Shown: positions 46,812-56,045, counted from the stretch's first letter. The stretch: DNA of 64,000 nt from JAZDOT01 sp043798355 (GCA_043798355.1 JAZDOT010000036.1:1-64000); one strand, 5' to 3'. The notes: generated by a model not told the origin, from the letters alone. Translations and numbers: made by a program.

Positions 46812-47503
46812 TTCTCCTCTTTCCCCTCCGCCCTCTCGCGGAGCAACGTGCGCACCGGTCCCATGAACGGCTGAAAGACGGCCTGTAGGATGCTCACGGT
46901 CAGAGGCTGCAGTTTTTCGAACGTGATTGCGCGCTTGCGTTCGGAGAAGAATTCCTGCAGGACGAAGGTCGCGAGCTGGAGCACGGTTCCGTCGATGTTC
47001 TGCTCGTCTACCATGAGGGCGAGGAGGATCTGCTGCGGCGTGAGGGAGAGGACCAGCTGCATGCGGGTGATCCACTCGACGAGCATGCGGTTCGACGTTT
47101 CATCGAAATTCCCGCCCTTCATGAGCGCCATGGTTTCATCGACCGTGGATTCCATCGTCGTGACCGTTGTTTCCTTCAGGTATTCGCGCACGGCTTCACG
47201 GCATCCTTCGTGAATGAGCGACAGAACGGCGAGGATGAAGATGCTCGGGCAGTCGCGGGCGACGAGGCGCGAGATGAGGACGAAGAGGTGGGCGTAATCA
47301 TCCTGACCGAGGAACTGGATGATGGTGCGGGCGACCTGATCGTCGCGCTTGCGTGAGCGCTTCTCCTCGCGGCGGATTTGCTGCATGCCTGCCGCCGCGG
47401 CCGCGAAACGCTGCTTCGCTTCCTCGCTCAGTTGTTCGCTGACGCTCCCCCCGCTCTCGCCGGGGCCCTTCGATTCCGCGCCCATGGATACTTCTTCAGG
47501 CAT
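46808..47503 (-). CDS. Unidentified helical protein
   Basis: 231 residues from the ATG at 47503; a much longer frame upstream runs antisense through tRNA-fMet and rpmA and is rejected. Acidic, low-complexity N terminus (ESKGPGESGGSVSEQLSEEA), then helices with QVARTIIQFLGQDDYAHLFVLISRLV and LVLSLTPQQILLALMVDEQN. No membrane segment, no known motif. Soluble protein of unknown role. Confidence 0.5.
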   Translation of the reverse strand: MPEEVSMGAESKGPGESGGSVSEQLSEEAKQRFAAAAAGMQQIRREEKRSRKRDDQVARTIIQFLGQDDYAHLFVLISRLVARDCPSIFILAVLSLIHEGCREAVREYLKETTVTTMESTVDETMALMKGGNFDETSNRMLVEWITRMQLVLSLTPQQILLALMVDEQNIDGTVLQLATFVLQEFFSERKRAITFEKLQPLTVSILQAVFQPFMGPVRTLLRERAEGKEEK

Positions 47504-47673
47504 GGGGACATCATAGAGAAGGCAAAGAGGAAAATGAAGGAAAAGAGGGCAAAGAGGAAAAAGAGGTGCACTTTGCTGTGTGTGATTGGTGAATGGCCCG
47601 AACCCCGAGGGGCAGTTCGACTCCTCGCTCCGCTCGTCGCTCACTGTCATTCGACTCGCTTCGTGAAAGAGAA

Positions 47674-47750
<77 letters not shown>

Positions 47751-47778
47751 ACGTTGGCTCCATTTTGCTCCTTTTTTC

Positions 47779-47806
47779 TTGCAGGCTCAAGGAGAATCCC
47801 TATAAT
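47779..47806 (+). promoter_or_regulatory. Promoter of rpmA
   Basis: -35 TTGCAG (47779-47784), 16-bp spacer, -10 TATAAT (47801-47806). The ATG follows after only 9 nt, so the message should be leaderless. Confidence 0.8.
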
Positions 47807-47815
47807 GACGTGGCT

Positions 47816-48103
47816 ATGGCTCATAAGAAAGCAGGCGGCTCCACTTCCAACGGCAGAGACAGCGTTGCCAAGCGCCGCGGCGTGAAGCGGTTCGGAGGGC
47901 AGAGCGTGTCTGCGGGTGAAATCCTCATCCGTCAGAAGGGCTACTGGTACCGTCCGGGCGCGAATACGCACGTCGGGAAGGACTGGACGATCCATGCGAG
48001 CGTGAACGGGAATGTGCGTTTCAGTGAAAAACGACTGACCAAGTTCAACGGACGCAGGGAGCGCTGCACGCTGGTGCACGTGGATCCTTCGGCGAAGGCA
48101 TAA
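47816..48103 (+). CDS. rpmA: 50S ribosomal protein L27
   Basis: 95 residues. MAHKKAGGSTSNGRDSVAKR is the L27 start, with no N-terminal extension to be cleaved; RGVKRFGGQSVSAGEILIRQ and GYWYRPGANTHVGKDWTIHA follow. Strong promoter 9 nt upstream. Confidence 0.97.
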   Translation: MAHKKAGGSTSNGRDSVAKRRGVKRFGGQSVSAGEILIRQKGYWYRPGANTHVGKDWTIHASVNGNVRFSEKRLTKFNGRRERCTLVHVDPSAKA

Positions 48104-48124
48104 TTTCTTTGGCTTCTTGGATTC

Positions 48125-48580
48125 CTACTCGGTTGCGCCCAGACCTCGTTGCAGCTCCTTCACCTGTCCCCGATGGAAGAAGAAGAGCCGCCACTGTTCG
48201 AGGACGGGCATCTGGCGGAGGTGCTCGAAGTACGCGGCTTCCTGTTCCTCTGAGACCGTTTCCGATCCGTTTTCGATCACTTCTTCGGGGCCGGATTTGC
48301 GGATGATGAGGACCTTCTCGCCAGGGTTCACGAGACCGAGATTCTCCTTGGCATATTTGTCTTTGTACTGCGAAGAACGGAAGTACTCCAGATCGCGGTA
48401 GCCCTGTTCGATATCTTCTCCCAAAAGATCATTCTGCTTCGCGATGGATCGGAGCCGCTCATCGAACAGGACGTTTCGGTAGTACGACAGCGCCAGCCCG
48501 AATGCCATGAAACCGACGACGGTGAGCCCGATGATGATGGTCAGCTGCTTACTGAGGGGGCCGACGTGGGTTTGCGACAT
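48125..48580 (-). CDS. FtsB/DivIC-like septum formation protein
   Basis: 151 residues. Short N terminus, one membrane helix (LTIIIGLTVVGFMAFGLALSYY), then a coiled coil (RLRSIAKQNDLLGEDIEQGY) and the conserved ENLGLVNPGEKVLII block typical of FtsB/DivIC, which help assemble the divisome outside the membrane. It carries a longer C-terminal tail with QWRLFFFHRG, similar to the short tails seen in Gram-positive homologues. Convergent with rpmA. Confidence 0.8.
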   Translation of the reverse strand: MSQTHVGPLSKQLTIIIGLTVVGFMAFGLALSYYRNVLFDERLRSIAKQNDLLGEDIEQGYRDLEYFRSSQYKDKYAKENLGLVNPGEKVLIIRKSGPEEVIENGSETVSEEQEAAYFEHLRQMPVLEQWRLFFFHRGQVKELQRGLGATE

Positions 48581-48795
48581 CGGGGGGAGTGTAGCGCCAC
48601 GTGCGTTCTTCGGCGATGGGATGGGATGGTGTCATCAATGCAGGAGGGCAGAAAGGTTTTTTGAAAGGCAAAGAGGAAAAAGATGGCAAGGAAGGGAAAG
48701 AGGTCGGAACGAACGGGCGGAAAGGCAGAGATGCGGGAGATGGAAACAAGCGTGAACTTTCTAGGATGGATATGGGGAAATGCTAGAATCTTCAC

Positions 48796-50076
48796 GTGAA
48801 AATTTACTGCAGCGGCATCGGCGGCATCGGACTCAGCGCGTACGCTTCGCTCCGGAAAGTGCGCGGACATGATGTTTCGGGGAGTGATCCTTCGGAGACG
48901 GAGGTGACGGAGCGTCTCCGCAAGGAGGGGATCAACGTGTTTCGTGAACAGGACGGGTCGCATGTGCCCGCTGATGCCGACCTCTTCGTGTATTCGGAGG
49001 CCATTCCCGTCTATGCCCCCGAGAGGATGAAGGCGCGGGAATTCGGCATTCCTTCGCAATCCTACTTTCAGGCGCTGGGCGAGCTCTCCAGGGATTCTTT
49101 CGTAATCGCCGTGTGCGGAACGCACGGGAAATCCTCCACGACGGCGATGGCCGCGCGGATGCTCATGGAAGCCAGTCGCGATCCCACCGTCGTCGTCGGC
49201 ACCAAACTCCCTGAACTCTCTGGGCGCAACTGGCGGGCCGGGAAGAGCGACCTCTTTCTCCTCGAAGCGTGCGAGTACCGCAGGTCCTTCCTCGCGCTCT
49301 CGCCGGATATCATTCTCCTGACCAATGCCGACGGCGATCACTTCGATGCGTTTGCGGATATGGAAGAGTACCGTCAGGCATTCATTGATTTCTTCCGGAA
49401 ACTTCCGAAGGAGGGGATCATCATTACACATCTCTCTGATCCCGATTGCGCGGCCCTCTCTGCGCGCGTGAAACGAAGCGTGAAGGATGTCGATGTGCTC
49501 CCCCTGCCCAACCTCACCATTCCCGGCAGGCACATGCAGAAAAACGCTCAACTGGTGCTCGGCCTCGCGGAGGAAATGGGGATCCCGAATGACGATGCGT
49601 GCGGCGCACTGAAGGGGTACCGCGGGTGCTGGCGACGGATGGAGGTAAAGGGAATCATCGATCAGGATATCATCGTCATGGACGACTACGCGCACCATCC
49701 CACGGAAATCCGCGCGACGCTCTCGGGCATCCGGGAGTTCTATCCCAATCGCCGGATCATAGCGGTGTTCCAGCCCCATACCCATCACCGCACGCTCGCC
49801 CTCTACGACGCCTTCACGAAATGTTTCTCCGATACGGACGAACTCATCCTCACCGATGTCTACGAGGCGCGAGCGGATATCGAACAGGGGCGCGTGGATC
49901 TACGCGCGCTGGCGGCGGACATTCGCAGGGTCTCCGGCATTTCGGTGACGTGCGGGGGGAATCTTCAGGAAGTCGAAGAGTTGCTTCGCTCCGGAAAAAT
50001 ATTGCGGCCGCACGATATTCTTCTGTGCATGGGGGCGGGGACGGTGACGGGGCTGGCAAGCGCCATGTTGCATTGA
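48796..50076 (+). CDS. murC: UDP-N-acetylmuramate-L-alanine ligase
   Basis: Adds the first amino acid of the peptidoglycan stem. 426 residues. Visible: CSGIGGIGLSAYASL (Rossmann start), CGTHGKSSTTAMAA (ATP loop), LLEACEYRRSFL, LTNADGDHFD, and the C-terminal DDYAHHPTEIRATL and FQPHTHHRT. GTG 48796 lies 6 nt after TAGAAT (48784-48789) with an upstream TGC, implying a leaderless message. Confidence 0.94.
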   Translation: MKIYCSGIGGIGLSAYASLRKVRGHDVSGSDPSETEVTERLRKEGINVFREQDGSHVPADADLFVYSEAIPVYAPERMKAREFGIPSQSYFQALGELSRDSFVIAVCGTHGKSSTTAMAARMLMEASRDPTVVVGTKLPELSGRNWRAGKSDLFLLEACEYRRSFLALSPDIILLTNADGDHFDAFADMEEYRQAFIDFFRKLPKEGIIITHLSDPDCAALSARVKRSVKDVDVLPLPNLTIPGRHMQKNAQLVLGLAEEMGIPNDDACGALKGYRGCWRRMEVKGIIDQDIIVMDDYAHHPTEIRATLSGIREFYPNRRIIAVFQPHTHHRTLALYDAFTKCFSDTDELILTDVYEARADIEQGRVDLRALAADIRRVSGISVTCGGNLQEVEELLRSGKILRPHDILLCMGAGTVTGLASAMLH

Positions 50077-50087
50077 AGGCAGAAGGT

Positions 50088-50135
50088 TTTTATGAGGGCA
50101 AAGAGGAAAAAGAGGGCAACGAAGGCAAAGAGGTT
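50088..50135. repeat. Purine-rich repeat (GGCAAAGAGGAAAAAGAGG type)
   Basis: Near-identical tract at 62490-62525, related ones at 47520-47570 and 48660-48705. It lies just after murC. Confidence 0.75.
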
Positions 50136-50178
50136 GGGCAAGAAATTCTGTTTCAAGAAGAATGATGGGGTTCGCCTA

Positions 50179-51495
50179 TCAATTACTCTCAAACGAAGGC
50201 GAGTCCACTCCGTAGATCTCCATCGCATTCGAGAGCATCTTGGCGAGTTCCGCCCTGTTCACCGGATCGTCCGGACGAAAAGCGGGACGGAAGGCGGGAT
50301 TCTCCGTGCCTTCCACTAAGCCGTCCGCTGCCGCTGTCTCGATACAGTCGGCGAACCTGAGGTCGCGGGTGACATCCGAGAATATTTTCCCTTTCGCCCA
50401 GAGGACGGGAATGTCATAGATCTGGAGCAGGGTCGCGACGACCTCCGTGCGGGTTGCGGGACGGGTGGGGTCGATGCGGGTGTTCTGGTAGATTTGCCAC
50501 CCGTTCTCCTCGGCGGAGGCGATGAAGGGGGCGAACCACTTGCCCTGCGCGAGCACGTTCTCCGGTTCCGATCGGGTCAGCGTCTCATCGAGGCCGACCA
50601 GCCGGTGCGCGATCTTCGCGAGTTCGGCAATGGTGACGAAGTTCCCGGGGCCGAAGATTCCCGTCGCTTCGCCCTCTGCATTGCGGTACCCCGTGATGAC
50701 GCCGGTGGAGGCCACTTTATAGACGAAGGGCGCGAACCACGCAGAGATGGGGACATCCGTGAATGGCACCGATTTCCCGTCGAGAGAGACGGTCACGAAT
50801 TCCAGTGTTTTATTTTGTATGGCATTCTGCCGCATGGCTGCAGCTGTCTCGCATTGGATTTCAATGGAGAGGGAAATACGGCCGTCCTTCACGAGGCGGT
50901 CGGAGAGGGGCTTCGGTTCTGCGCACCCCTCCAGTTGCGCGAAGCGAGCGGTGTAGAGACCTTCGGGAACGGACGGGTAGAAGGCGGGGGTCGTCCCCTT
51001 GAGCGTGAGGCCGTTGGGGCCCGTCAGGGTGAAGTCCATGCCGAGGGGATTGCTGGTGACGGAGACGGTGCCGACGCGCGTGAACTTGATTTCGATGACG
51101 ATCTTCAGCGTCTCGTTCTCCGGCAGCGTGAAGGTCGTCTGGGGTTGGGGAATTTCCGAGACGAGGGCGTCATTCTCGAAGATCTCGATGGAGGCGGACC
51201 CCCCCTCGGGCGGTGTGGCGATGACGGTGTAACTCCCGATCGGCATGGCGGGGTCTTTGTACATCGACCCCTTCTGGGTCTCCCGGGTGTTGTCGGGCTT
51301 GAGGAGCGTCCAGCTGCCGATCATCCCCTCGATCTGACTCTTCTGTTCGATGATGAGGGTGCCTGAGCGCACCGTGTCGTACTGCACGGAGTCGCCGCTC
51401 GCGGCGTGGAGAGGGGGCGGGGTTAGGGTTAGGATTAGGATTAGGGTTAGGGTTAGGAAAGTTGCCGATGTGCGTGGAGATGGAGAGAGAGACAT
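50179..51495 (-). CDS. SLH-domain surface protein
   Basis: 438 residues from ATG 51495. Signal peptide whose hydrophobic core (FLTLTLILILTLT) is written by TTAGGG-type repeats at 51420-51458. Next a ~170-residue beta module (TLIIEQKSQIEGMIGSWTL..., IGSYTVIATPPEGG), shared with the LPETG protein at 52200-53345. Then three SLH repeats: PFTDVPISAWFAPFVY..VTIAELAKIAHRL, a weaker middle one, and KIFSDVTRDLRFADC..VNRAELAKML. It is probably held to the wall by the pyruvylated polymer made by CsaB. Confidence 0.85.
   Translation of the reverse strand: MSLSPSPRTSATFLTLTLILILTLTPPPLHAASGDSVQYDTVRSGTLIIEQKSQIEGMIGSWTLLKPDNTRETQKGSMYKDPAMPIGSYTVIATPPEGGSASIEIFENDALVSEIPQPQTTFTLPENETLKIVIEIKFTRVGTVSVTSNPLGMDFTLTGPNGLTLKGTTPAFYPSVPEGLYTARFAQLEGCAEPKPLSDRLVKDGRISLSIEIQCETAAAMRQNAIQNKTLEFVTVSLDGKSVPFTDVPISAWFAPFVYKVASTGVITGYRNAEGEATGIFGPGNFVTIAELAKIAHRLVGLDETLTRSEPENVLAQGKWFAPFIASAEENGWQIYQNTRIDPTRPATRTEVVATLLQIYDIPVLWAKGKIFSDVTRDLRFADCIETAAADGLVEGTENPAFRPAFRPDDPVNRAELAKMLSNAMEIYGVDSPSFESN
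51420..51458. repeat. TTAGGG-type repeat coding a signal peptide
   Basis: Six to seven units of TTAGGG/TTAGGA read on the minus strand as alternating Leu/Thr codons in the signal peptide core of the SLH protein. Confidence 0.8.
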
Positions 51496-51588
51496 AGAAA
51501 AAGGGGGCGAAACGTCGGGACATAGTGTTCCTGAGGAGTCCCCCAAGTGCAATTGACGGAGAATGGCGAAATGGGCTCCCCCTCCCGC

Positions 51589-52143
51589 TCATCGCTGGTC
51601 TGCAGCACCAGCATTTCCTGCGGGTGGCAGGTGTTCGACTGCGGTATGTATCGCTTTGGATAATCGAAATATTTCTGCCACTTCCGCTTCGATTACTCTT
51701 GACTGTTGTGTACTTGGGAGCGCTGCCTCCAGCTCATCCAGTTGTTGTTTTAGAGCTGCTATCTCTGCAAGTTTTTCAGCATGCTGTCCCTTTTCACCAT
51801 CGTCAAAGCATAGTTTGATCGCTCCTAATTGATTACGCAGACCGCTGCACTCTTCGGCAAATTTTTCTCGCGTCATTCCTAATATCCGTTGGTCCTGGAT
51901 GGCTTGTCTCATCGCCATTCCCGTTGTGAGTGTCTCTATAATAGGATCGTCAGCTCTTATGGCCAATGCATCTAAGCCGGCAGCTTTGGCTAATTTGCCG
52001 AGTGCTTCGGTGATGCCCGCCGCTTCGGTCAGCTGGTGCCTTTGCAAGTTTGCTTTCCGTTGTTGATCGATAACGGCAGCATCTTGGTGTGCTTCAAGAA
52101 GAGGAGAGCCTGTGCCTGGTTTTGCTTCGGGAGTAGTAGGCAT
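51589..52143 (-). CDS. Unidentified coiled-coil protein
   Basis: 184 residues, hydrophilic, without signal peptide or membrane segment. Central and C-terminal helices (EKLAEIAALKQQLDELEAAL) form a probable coiled coil. It lies between the two related surface-protein genes on the same strand, so it may belong to their operon, though it has no export signal. No family recognised. Confidence 0.5.
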   Translation of the reverse strand: MPTTPEAKPGTGSPLLEAHQDAAVIDQQRKANLQRHQLTEAAGITEALGKLAKAAGLDALAIRADDPIIETLTTGMAMRQAIQDQRILGMTREKFAEECSGLRNQLGAIKLCFDDGEKGQHAEKLAEIAALKQQLDELEAALPSTQQSRVIEAEVAEIFRLSKAIHTAVEHLPPAGNAGAADQR

Positions 52144-52199
52144 GGTGTGGGGAGTGAAAGGAAGAAAGGAGGGGATGGGGATTGACTCAAGATAGATGA

Positions 52200-53345
52200 T
52201 CAGCGCCGAATGCGCTTACGGACTATTTCCCCGAGTGCGATGGAAACGAGGAAGAGGCCGAATGCGAAGAAGATGACGGCTTTCGTTCCCGTCTCCGGCA
52301 GGAGCGCGATGCCGACGGCGTAGGCCTCGGTCAGGCTCTCCGCCGACGCTCCCGCTTCGACGAGCCCGGGGGCGGTTACCCGCGCGACCATGCGGATGGG
52401 CGTTCCCGCCGTGAGGCCTTCCGCAGCCACGGCAGTGAAGGTCTTCGACCACGTGCGTCCGGCGTAGATGGAGGGCACGGACAAGAGGAGGAGATTGCCT
52501 TCGCGCTTTCCTTCGCCGATGGGGAGCAAAACTTCCGCCGTGGTTGCGGGATCGATCGCGACGCTGACGATGACGTCATGGAGCGTTGCGCGATCCAGAT
52601 TCTGGACCGAAACCGTGTAATGGACGGAGCCCCCGGGGACGACTTCCCCCTGATCGGATGTGAGGTGGAGGAGGATGAGCTTGCGCTCAGATGCTTCGGG
52701 AGACTCTTTGGGAGTTGCCGGAGGATTCTCCTCCTGCGGAAGGGGACAGACATAGTTTGCCAGGAAGCGCACGGTTTCATTCGCGCCAAGCTCTCTGTGC
52801 TGATTCTTCGGCGTGATGCATCCTTCTTTCACGGCGTAGTTCACGGTGTAGGTGTTCGGGGGGAGCATTGTGAACGTCGCAGGCGTCGAGCCGGAGAGCG
52901 TGAGGCGGTTGCCTTCGCCCGTCACGGTGAAGGTCGTCGGGACATTGCTCTCGACCGTGAGGGACGCGAAGAAGTGGTAGCTGATGACGACGCGGATGAC
53001 GGAGCCGATGTTCGCCTGGAAGGCCATGGTGGTTCCCTCGACCGTGCGCAGAACTTCGGATCCGCGGAAAGCGACGATGGTGGTCGTTGCCCGGGAGGGG
53101 GGTTCCACGGTGAGCGTGTAGGTTCCGGCCATGACTGGGCTCACCATGCGGATGTTCCCGCGTTGGCGCACGAGCTTCGTTCCATCGGGAGCCTTGAGTG
53201 TCCACGCGCCGATCTGGTTCCCCAGGCCGATCTGTTCGATGTTTATCGTTCCATCGATGGCGTAAGCACTTCCTGATACCGTGAGAGCGATCAGGAGGCT
53301 GGCTGCGAGGAGGAAAGACTTGACGGAAGAACGGATGGCATCCAT
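52200..53345 (-). CDS. Surface protein with LPETG wall-anchor end
   Basis: 381 residues. Signal peptide (SFLLAASLLIALTVSGSAYA), a ~165-residue beta module matching the SLH protein (INIEQIGLGNQIGAWTL, MAGTYTLTVEPPS, a final Cys-containing EGC), then a Pro/Glu linker and a DUF11-like domain (PGGSVHYTVSVQNLD). The end is LPETGTKAVIFFAFG, a hydrophobic helix and RKRIRR: a sortase substrate signal. No sortase gene lies in this window, so anchoring by sortase is inferred. Confidence 0.75.
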   Translation of the reverse strand: MDAIRSSVKSFLLAASLLIALTVSGSAYAIDGTINIEQIGLGNQIGAWTLKAPDGTKLVRQRGNIRMVSPVMAGTYTLTVEPPSRATTTIVAFRGSEVLRTVEGTTMAFQANIGSVIRVVISYHFFASLTVESNVPTTFTVTGEGNRLTLSGSTPATFTMLPPNTYTVNYAVKEGCITPKNQHRELGANETVRFLANYVCPLPQEENPPATPKESPEASERKLILLHLTSDQGEVVPGGSVHYTVSVQNLDRATLHDVIVSVAIDPATTAEVLLPIGEGKREGNLLLLSVPSIYAGRTWSKTFTAVAAEGLTAGTPIRMVARVTAPGLVEAGASAESLTEAYAVGIALLPETGTKAVIFFAFGLFLVSIALGEIVRKRIRR

Positions 53346-53397
53346 AGAAAAATGAGAAAAAGGGCATCATTGAACCACTAATTGATATTAGTGTCAA

Positions 53398-55905
53398 TCA
53401 GTTTCCCCCGTTCTCACACAGCCGGAGAGTGAGGGCATTTTGCCAAATCTCGTGAAAATGCGGCAGTTCTTCAGAGATCAGGGTTGTGCCGTTTCGGGAG
53501 ATTTCGAGGACGGGCTCCCGCGTCGTTCTTCCGAGTTCTGTGAGCGGGCAGCCGCGTTCTTCGGCGATCCGGATGATTGTTTTTGCCTGATTGGGATCGG
53601 CTTCGAGGATGAATCCGCCGGTTTCGGAGAAGAGGGCGGCGTCCGTCCTGAGCGAGTCGGCCGCATCCGTGAGATCGACTCTGCACCCCACTCCGCCTCC
53701 GGTTTTCCTCTGCGGGAGGGTCATCTCGAAGAGGGCCATGAGCAGACCGCCGTCGGAGATGTCGTGGCAGGAAGTGATCAGCTTCTTTTCACGAAGTGCC
53801 ATGAGGAACTCGATCTGTTTCGAGAGGAGGGGGAGGTCGGGCACGGGGACGCGGGAACCGAGGAGGGCGTCGCGTGCGAAGTTTCCGGTTTCCTCGAGAA
53901 CTTCGTAATAGAGCGATCCCCCGCATTCGTCTTTTCTGCCTCCCAGGAGAAAGAGGAGTGATCCTGGAGATTTGAAAGACATCGTGATGGCCTGCCGCGC
54001 ATCCGGGAGCACGCCGATGCAGCAGACGATTGCCGTGGGATCAATGGCGCTCCCGTCGAGTCGGCCGTTGTAGAGACTGACATTTCCGGAAATGACGGGG
54101 ACGTTCTCTCCATGGATCACGACTCCTTTCGATGCGTCGGCGATGCCGCGGACTCCCTCCGAGAGTTCGAAGAGTTGCTCCGGAATCTCGGGATTCCCGT
54201 AGTTGAGGCAGTCCGTGAGTGCTCTGGGCTGCGCTCCGGTTGCCGCGATATTGCGCATGGATTCCGCTGCGGCATTCAGTCCCTGCAGGTAGGGGGCTAT
54301 CCGGCCGAAGCGGCCTTTGCCGTCGGAAGCGACGACGACCCCCCGCCCTGCATCCGACGGGGCAATGTCCCACCCCGGGTGTGTTCCCGCCTGCACGTAA
54401 CTCTCGAGATCCCGCAGGGGGGCGATGACGGCGGCATCGGCTTCGCCCGCTTCCACGATGGTATTCCCGATAATATTTTTGTCGTAGTGTCGGATGACGG
54501 GCCAAGTGGATGCGCCGTTCGGGTGACGGAGGAGTGTGCGGAAGATGTTCTCAATGGTTGTCTCGAACGATTGCTCCTGTGCGGATACTGAAATTTTCTT
54601 TCCATCATTCTGAATCTCCGGTTCGGGATTTCCTCTCTTGACGGGCGCAATCGGCCGCGTGTACTGGAGGCCGCAGGTGATGTCCAGCGCGCGCGCGGAG
54701 CAGACCAGCTGATCTCCAAAGTGCAAGTGGAACATGTCGGACGTCGTCACTTTTCCGATGACGCTCGCACGTGCATGCTCGGCGATTGCCGGCAGGTCCC
54801 AGTCTTCGTTGTAGTGCTTCAGAACGTGCTCCGTGAGGCGCGGGTGCACGATCCAGCAGAACCGCTCCTGCGTCTCCGCGCAGGCGATGACTTCGGGCGG
54901 GAGGTCACGCACGGAGACATGGACCTTCCCGAGATCGACGTTGGCGCCGAGGCCCCGTTCCGCAACCTGTTCCACGCTCGCACACACGACTCCGCCTGCA
55001 CCCAGATCCTTGAAACTCACGGAACCGAGCTCGCCTTGCTCTGCCAGCCAGTCGAAGAGGGCATAGGTGGAGGCGAGGAGGTGGCGTTCGAGGAAGGGGT
55101 TGGGTTCCTGCACCGCGCCACTGTTCTGCTCCTTCTTCTCCTCTTCCATGAGGATGCTCGCGAAGGAAGCTCCTCCGAATCCGCTCCTGTCCGTCGGCTT
55201 GCCCACGAGGATGATGTCGTAGCCGATTCTTCCCGCCTCTTCGGGCACGAGACTGTGGATGACCTCGTCCTCGCGAACGATGCCGAGTGCCACGGCGTTG
55301 ACGAGGCAATTTGTGTTATAGGAGGCATCGAAGACGGTATCCCCGCCGAGATTGGGGATACCGAGCGGGTTACCGTACCCCGCGATGCCGCGGGCGACTT
55401 CGCGGGCGATGGTGCGCGACTCTTCCGATCGGAGGTCCCCCAAGCGGAGATTGTCCATCGCGCCGATCACTCTCGCCCCCATGCAGACGACATCTCGGAC
55501 GACGCCGCCGATGCCGGTTGCGGCTCCTTCGAAGGGGACGATCTGCGAAGGGTGGTTGTGGGATTCGTGGCTGACGACCAGTCCCCAGCGCTTTCCCTTC
55601 GGGCCGTCCGTGATGGCCACGATGCCGCTGTCTTCTCCAGGACCGAGGATCACGTGTTTTCCGGTCACGGGCAACCCCTTAAGGAATCGCCGCGAAGATT
55701 TGTAGCTGCAGTGTTCGCTTCCCTGGATGCCCCAGACCGTCGCCTCCACCACCGTCGGATCGCGCTTGAGCATCTCGGAGATTTTGCGCGCCTCGGGAAC
55801 GCTCAGGCCGATCCGGTGCTCTTTTAAAAAATGTAAAACTTCATCGTCGGAAGAAGTGGAGAATGGGAGGAGGGGAGCGAGAGGGGGAAGAGGGGAGGAG
55901 GCCAT
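53398..55905 (-). CDS. purL: Phosphoribosylformylglycinamidine synthase (PurL)
   Basis: Fourth step of purine synthesis. 835 residues. Visible: VWGIQGSEHCSYKSSR with the catalytic His, GPGEDSGIVAI, SHESHNHPSQIVPFEGAATGIGG, DLGAGGVVCASVEQVA, ALTDCLNYGNPEIPEQ, HGENVPVISGNVSLYN, and the C-terminal SCHDISDGGLLMALFEM. This is the PurL form that works with PurS and PurQ. The start ATG at 55905 follows a palindromic leader. Many Patescibacteria lack this pathway, so its presence with prs is notable. Confidence 0.92.
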   Translation of the reverse strand: MASSPLPPLAPLLPFSTSSDDEVLHFLKEHRIGLSVPEARKISEMLKRDPTVVEATVWGIQGSEHCSYKSSRRFLKGLPVTGKHVILGPGEDSGIVAITDGPKGKRWGLVVSHESHNHPSQIVPFEGAATGIGGVVRDVVCMGARVIGAMDNLRLGDLRSEESRTIAREVARGIAGYGNPLGIPNLGGDTVFDASYNTNCLVNAVALGIVREDEVIHSLVPEEAGRIGYDIILVGKPTDRSGFGGASFASILMEEEKKEQNSGAVQEPNPFLERHLLASTYALFDWLAEQGELGSVSFKDLGAGGVVCASVEQVAERGLGANVDLGKVHVSVRDLPPEVIACAETQERFCWIVHPRLTEHVLKHYNEDWDLPAIAEHARASVIGKVTTSDMFHLHFGDQLVCSARALDITCGLQYTRPIAPVKRGNPEPEIQNDGKKISVSAQEQSFETTIENIFRTLLRHPNGASTWPVIRHYDKNIIGNTIVEAGEADAAVIAPLRDLESYVQAGTHPGWDIAPSDAGRGVVVASDGKGRFGRIAPYLQGLNAAAESMRNIAATGAQPRALTDCLNYGNPEIPEQLFELSEGVRGIADASKGVVIHGENVPVISGNVSLYNGRLDGSAIDPTAIVCCIGVLPDARQAITMSFKSPGSLLFLLGGRKDECGGSLYYEVLEETGNFARDALLGSRVPVPDLPLLSKQIEFLMALREKKLITSCHDISDGGLLMALFEMTLPQRKTGGGVGCRVDLTDAADSLRTDAALFSETGGFILEADPNQAKTIIRIAEERGCPLTELGRTTREPVLEISRNGTTLISEELPHFHEIWQNALTLRLCENGGN

Positions 55906-55949
55906 GGGTGTTGGTAGTATGCAGGAAATGCGGAGGGAGAGGAAACAGA

Positions 55950-55983
55950 CCCTCCTTTGCTCTGCGAGCTACGGAGGGCAAGG
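55950..55983. repeat. Palindrome of the GCTACGG..GGGCAAGG type in the purL leader
   Basis: CCCTCCTTTGCTC..GAGCTACGGAGGGC; the 3' end matches the inserts in the split tRNA copies. Confidence 0.7.
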
Positions 55984-55998
55984 GAAACCGAAGACGCC

Positions 55999-56033
55999 GA
56001 GGATGTCGAAGAGTCCTCGGCATCCTCTTTTTC
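55999..56033 (+). terminator. Terminator-like hairpin
   Basis: GAGGATG (55999-56005) / CATCCTC (56021-56027) followed by TTTTTC on the plus strand. No plus-strand gene ends here; possibly an insulator before purL or part of the structured region. Confidence 0.4.
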
Positions 56034-56045
56034 TTCGGGGTCCTC

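Noticed and set aside
54721..55827. Frames antisense to purL and to the 745-residue protein (58956-59933)
   Set aside because: Shadow frames of GC-rich genes without promoters or motifs.
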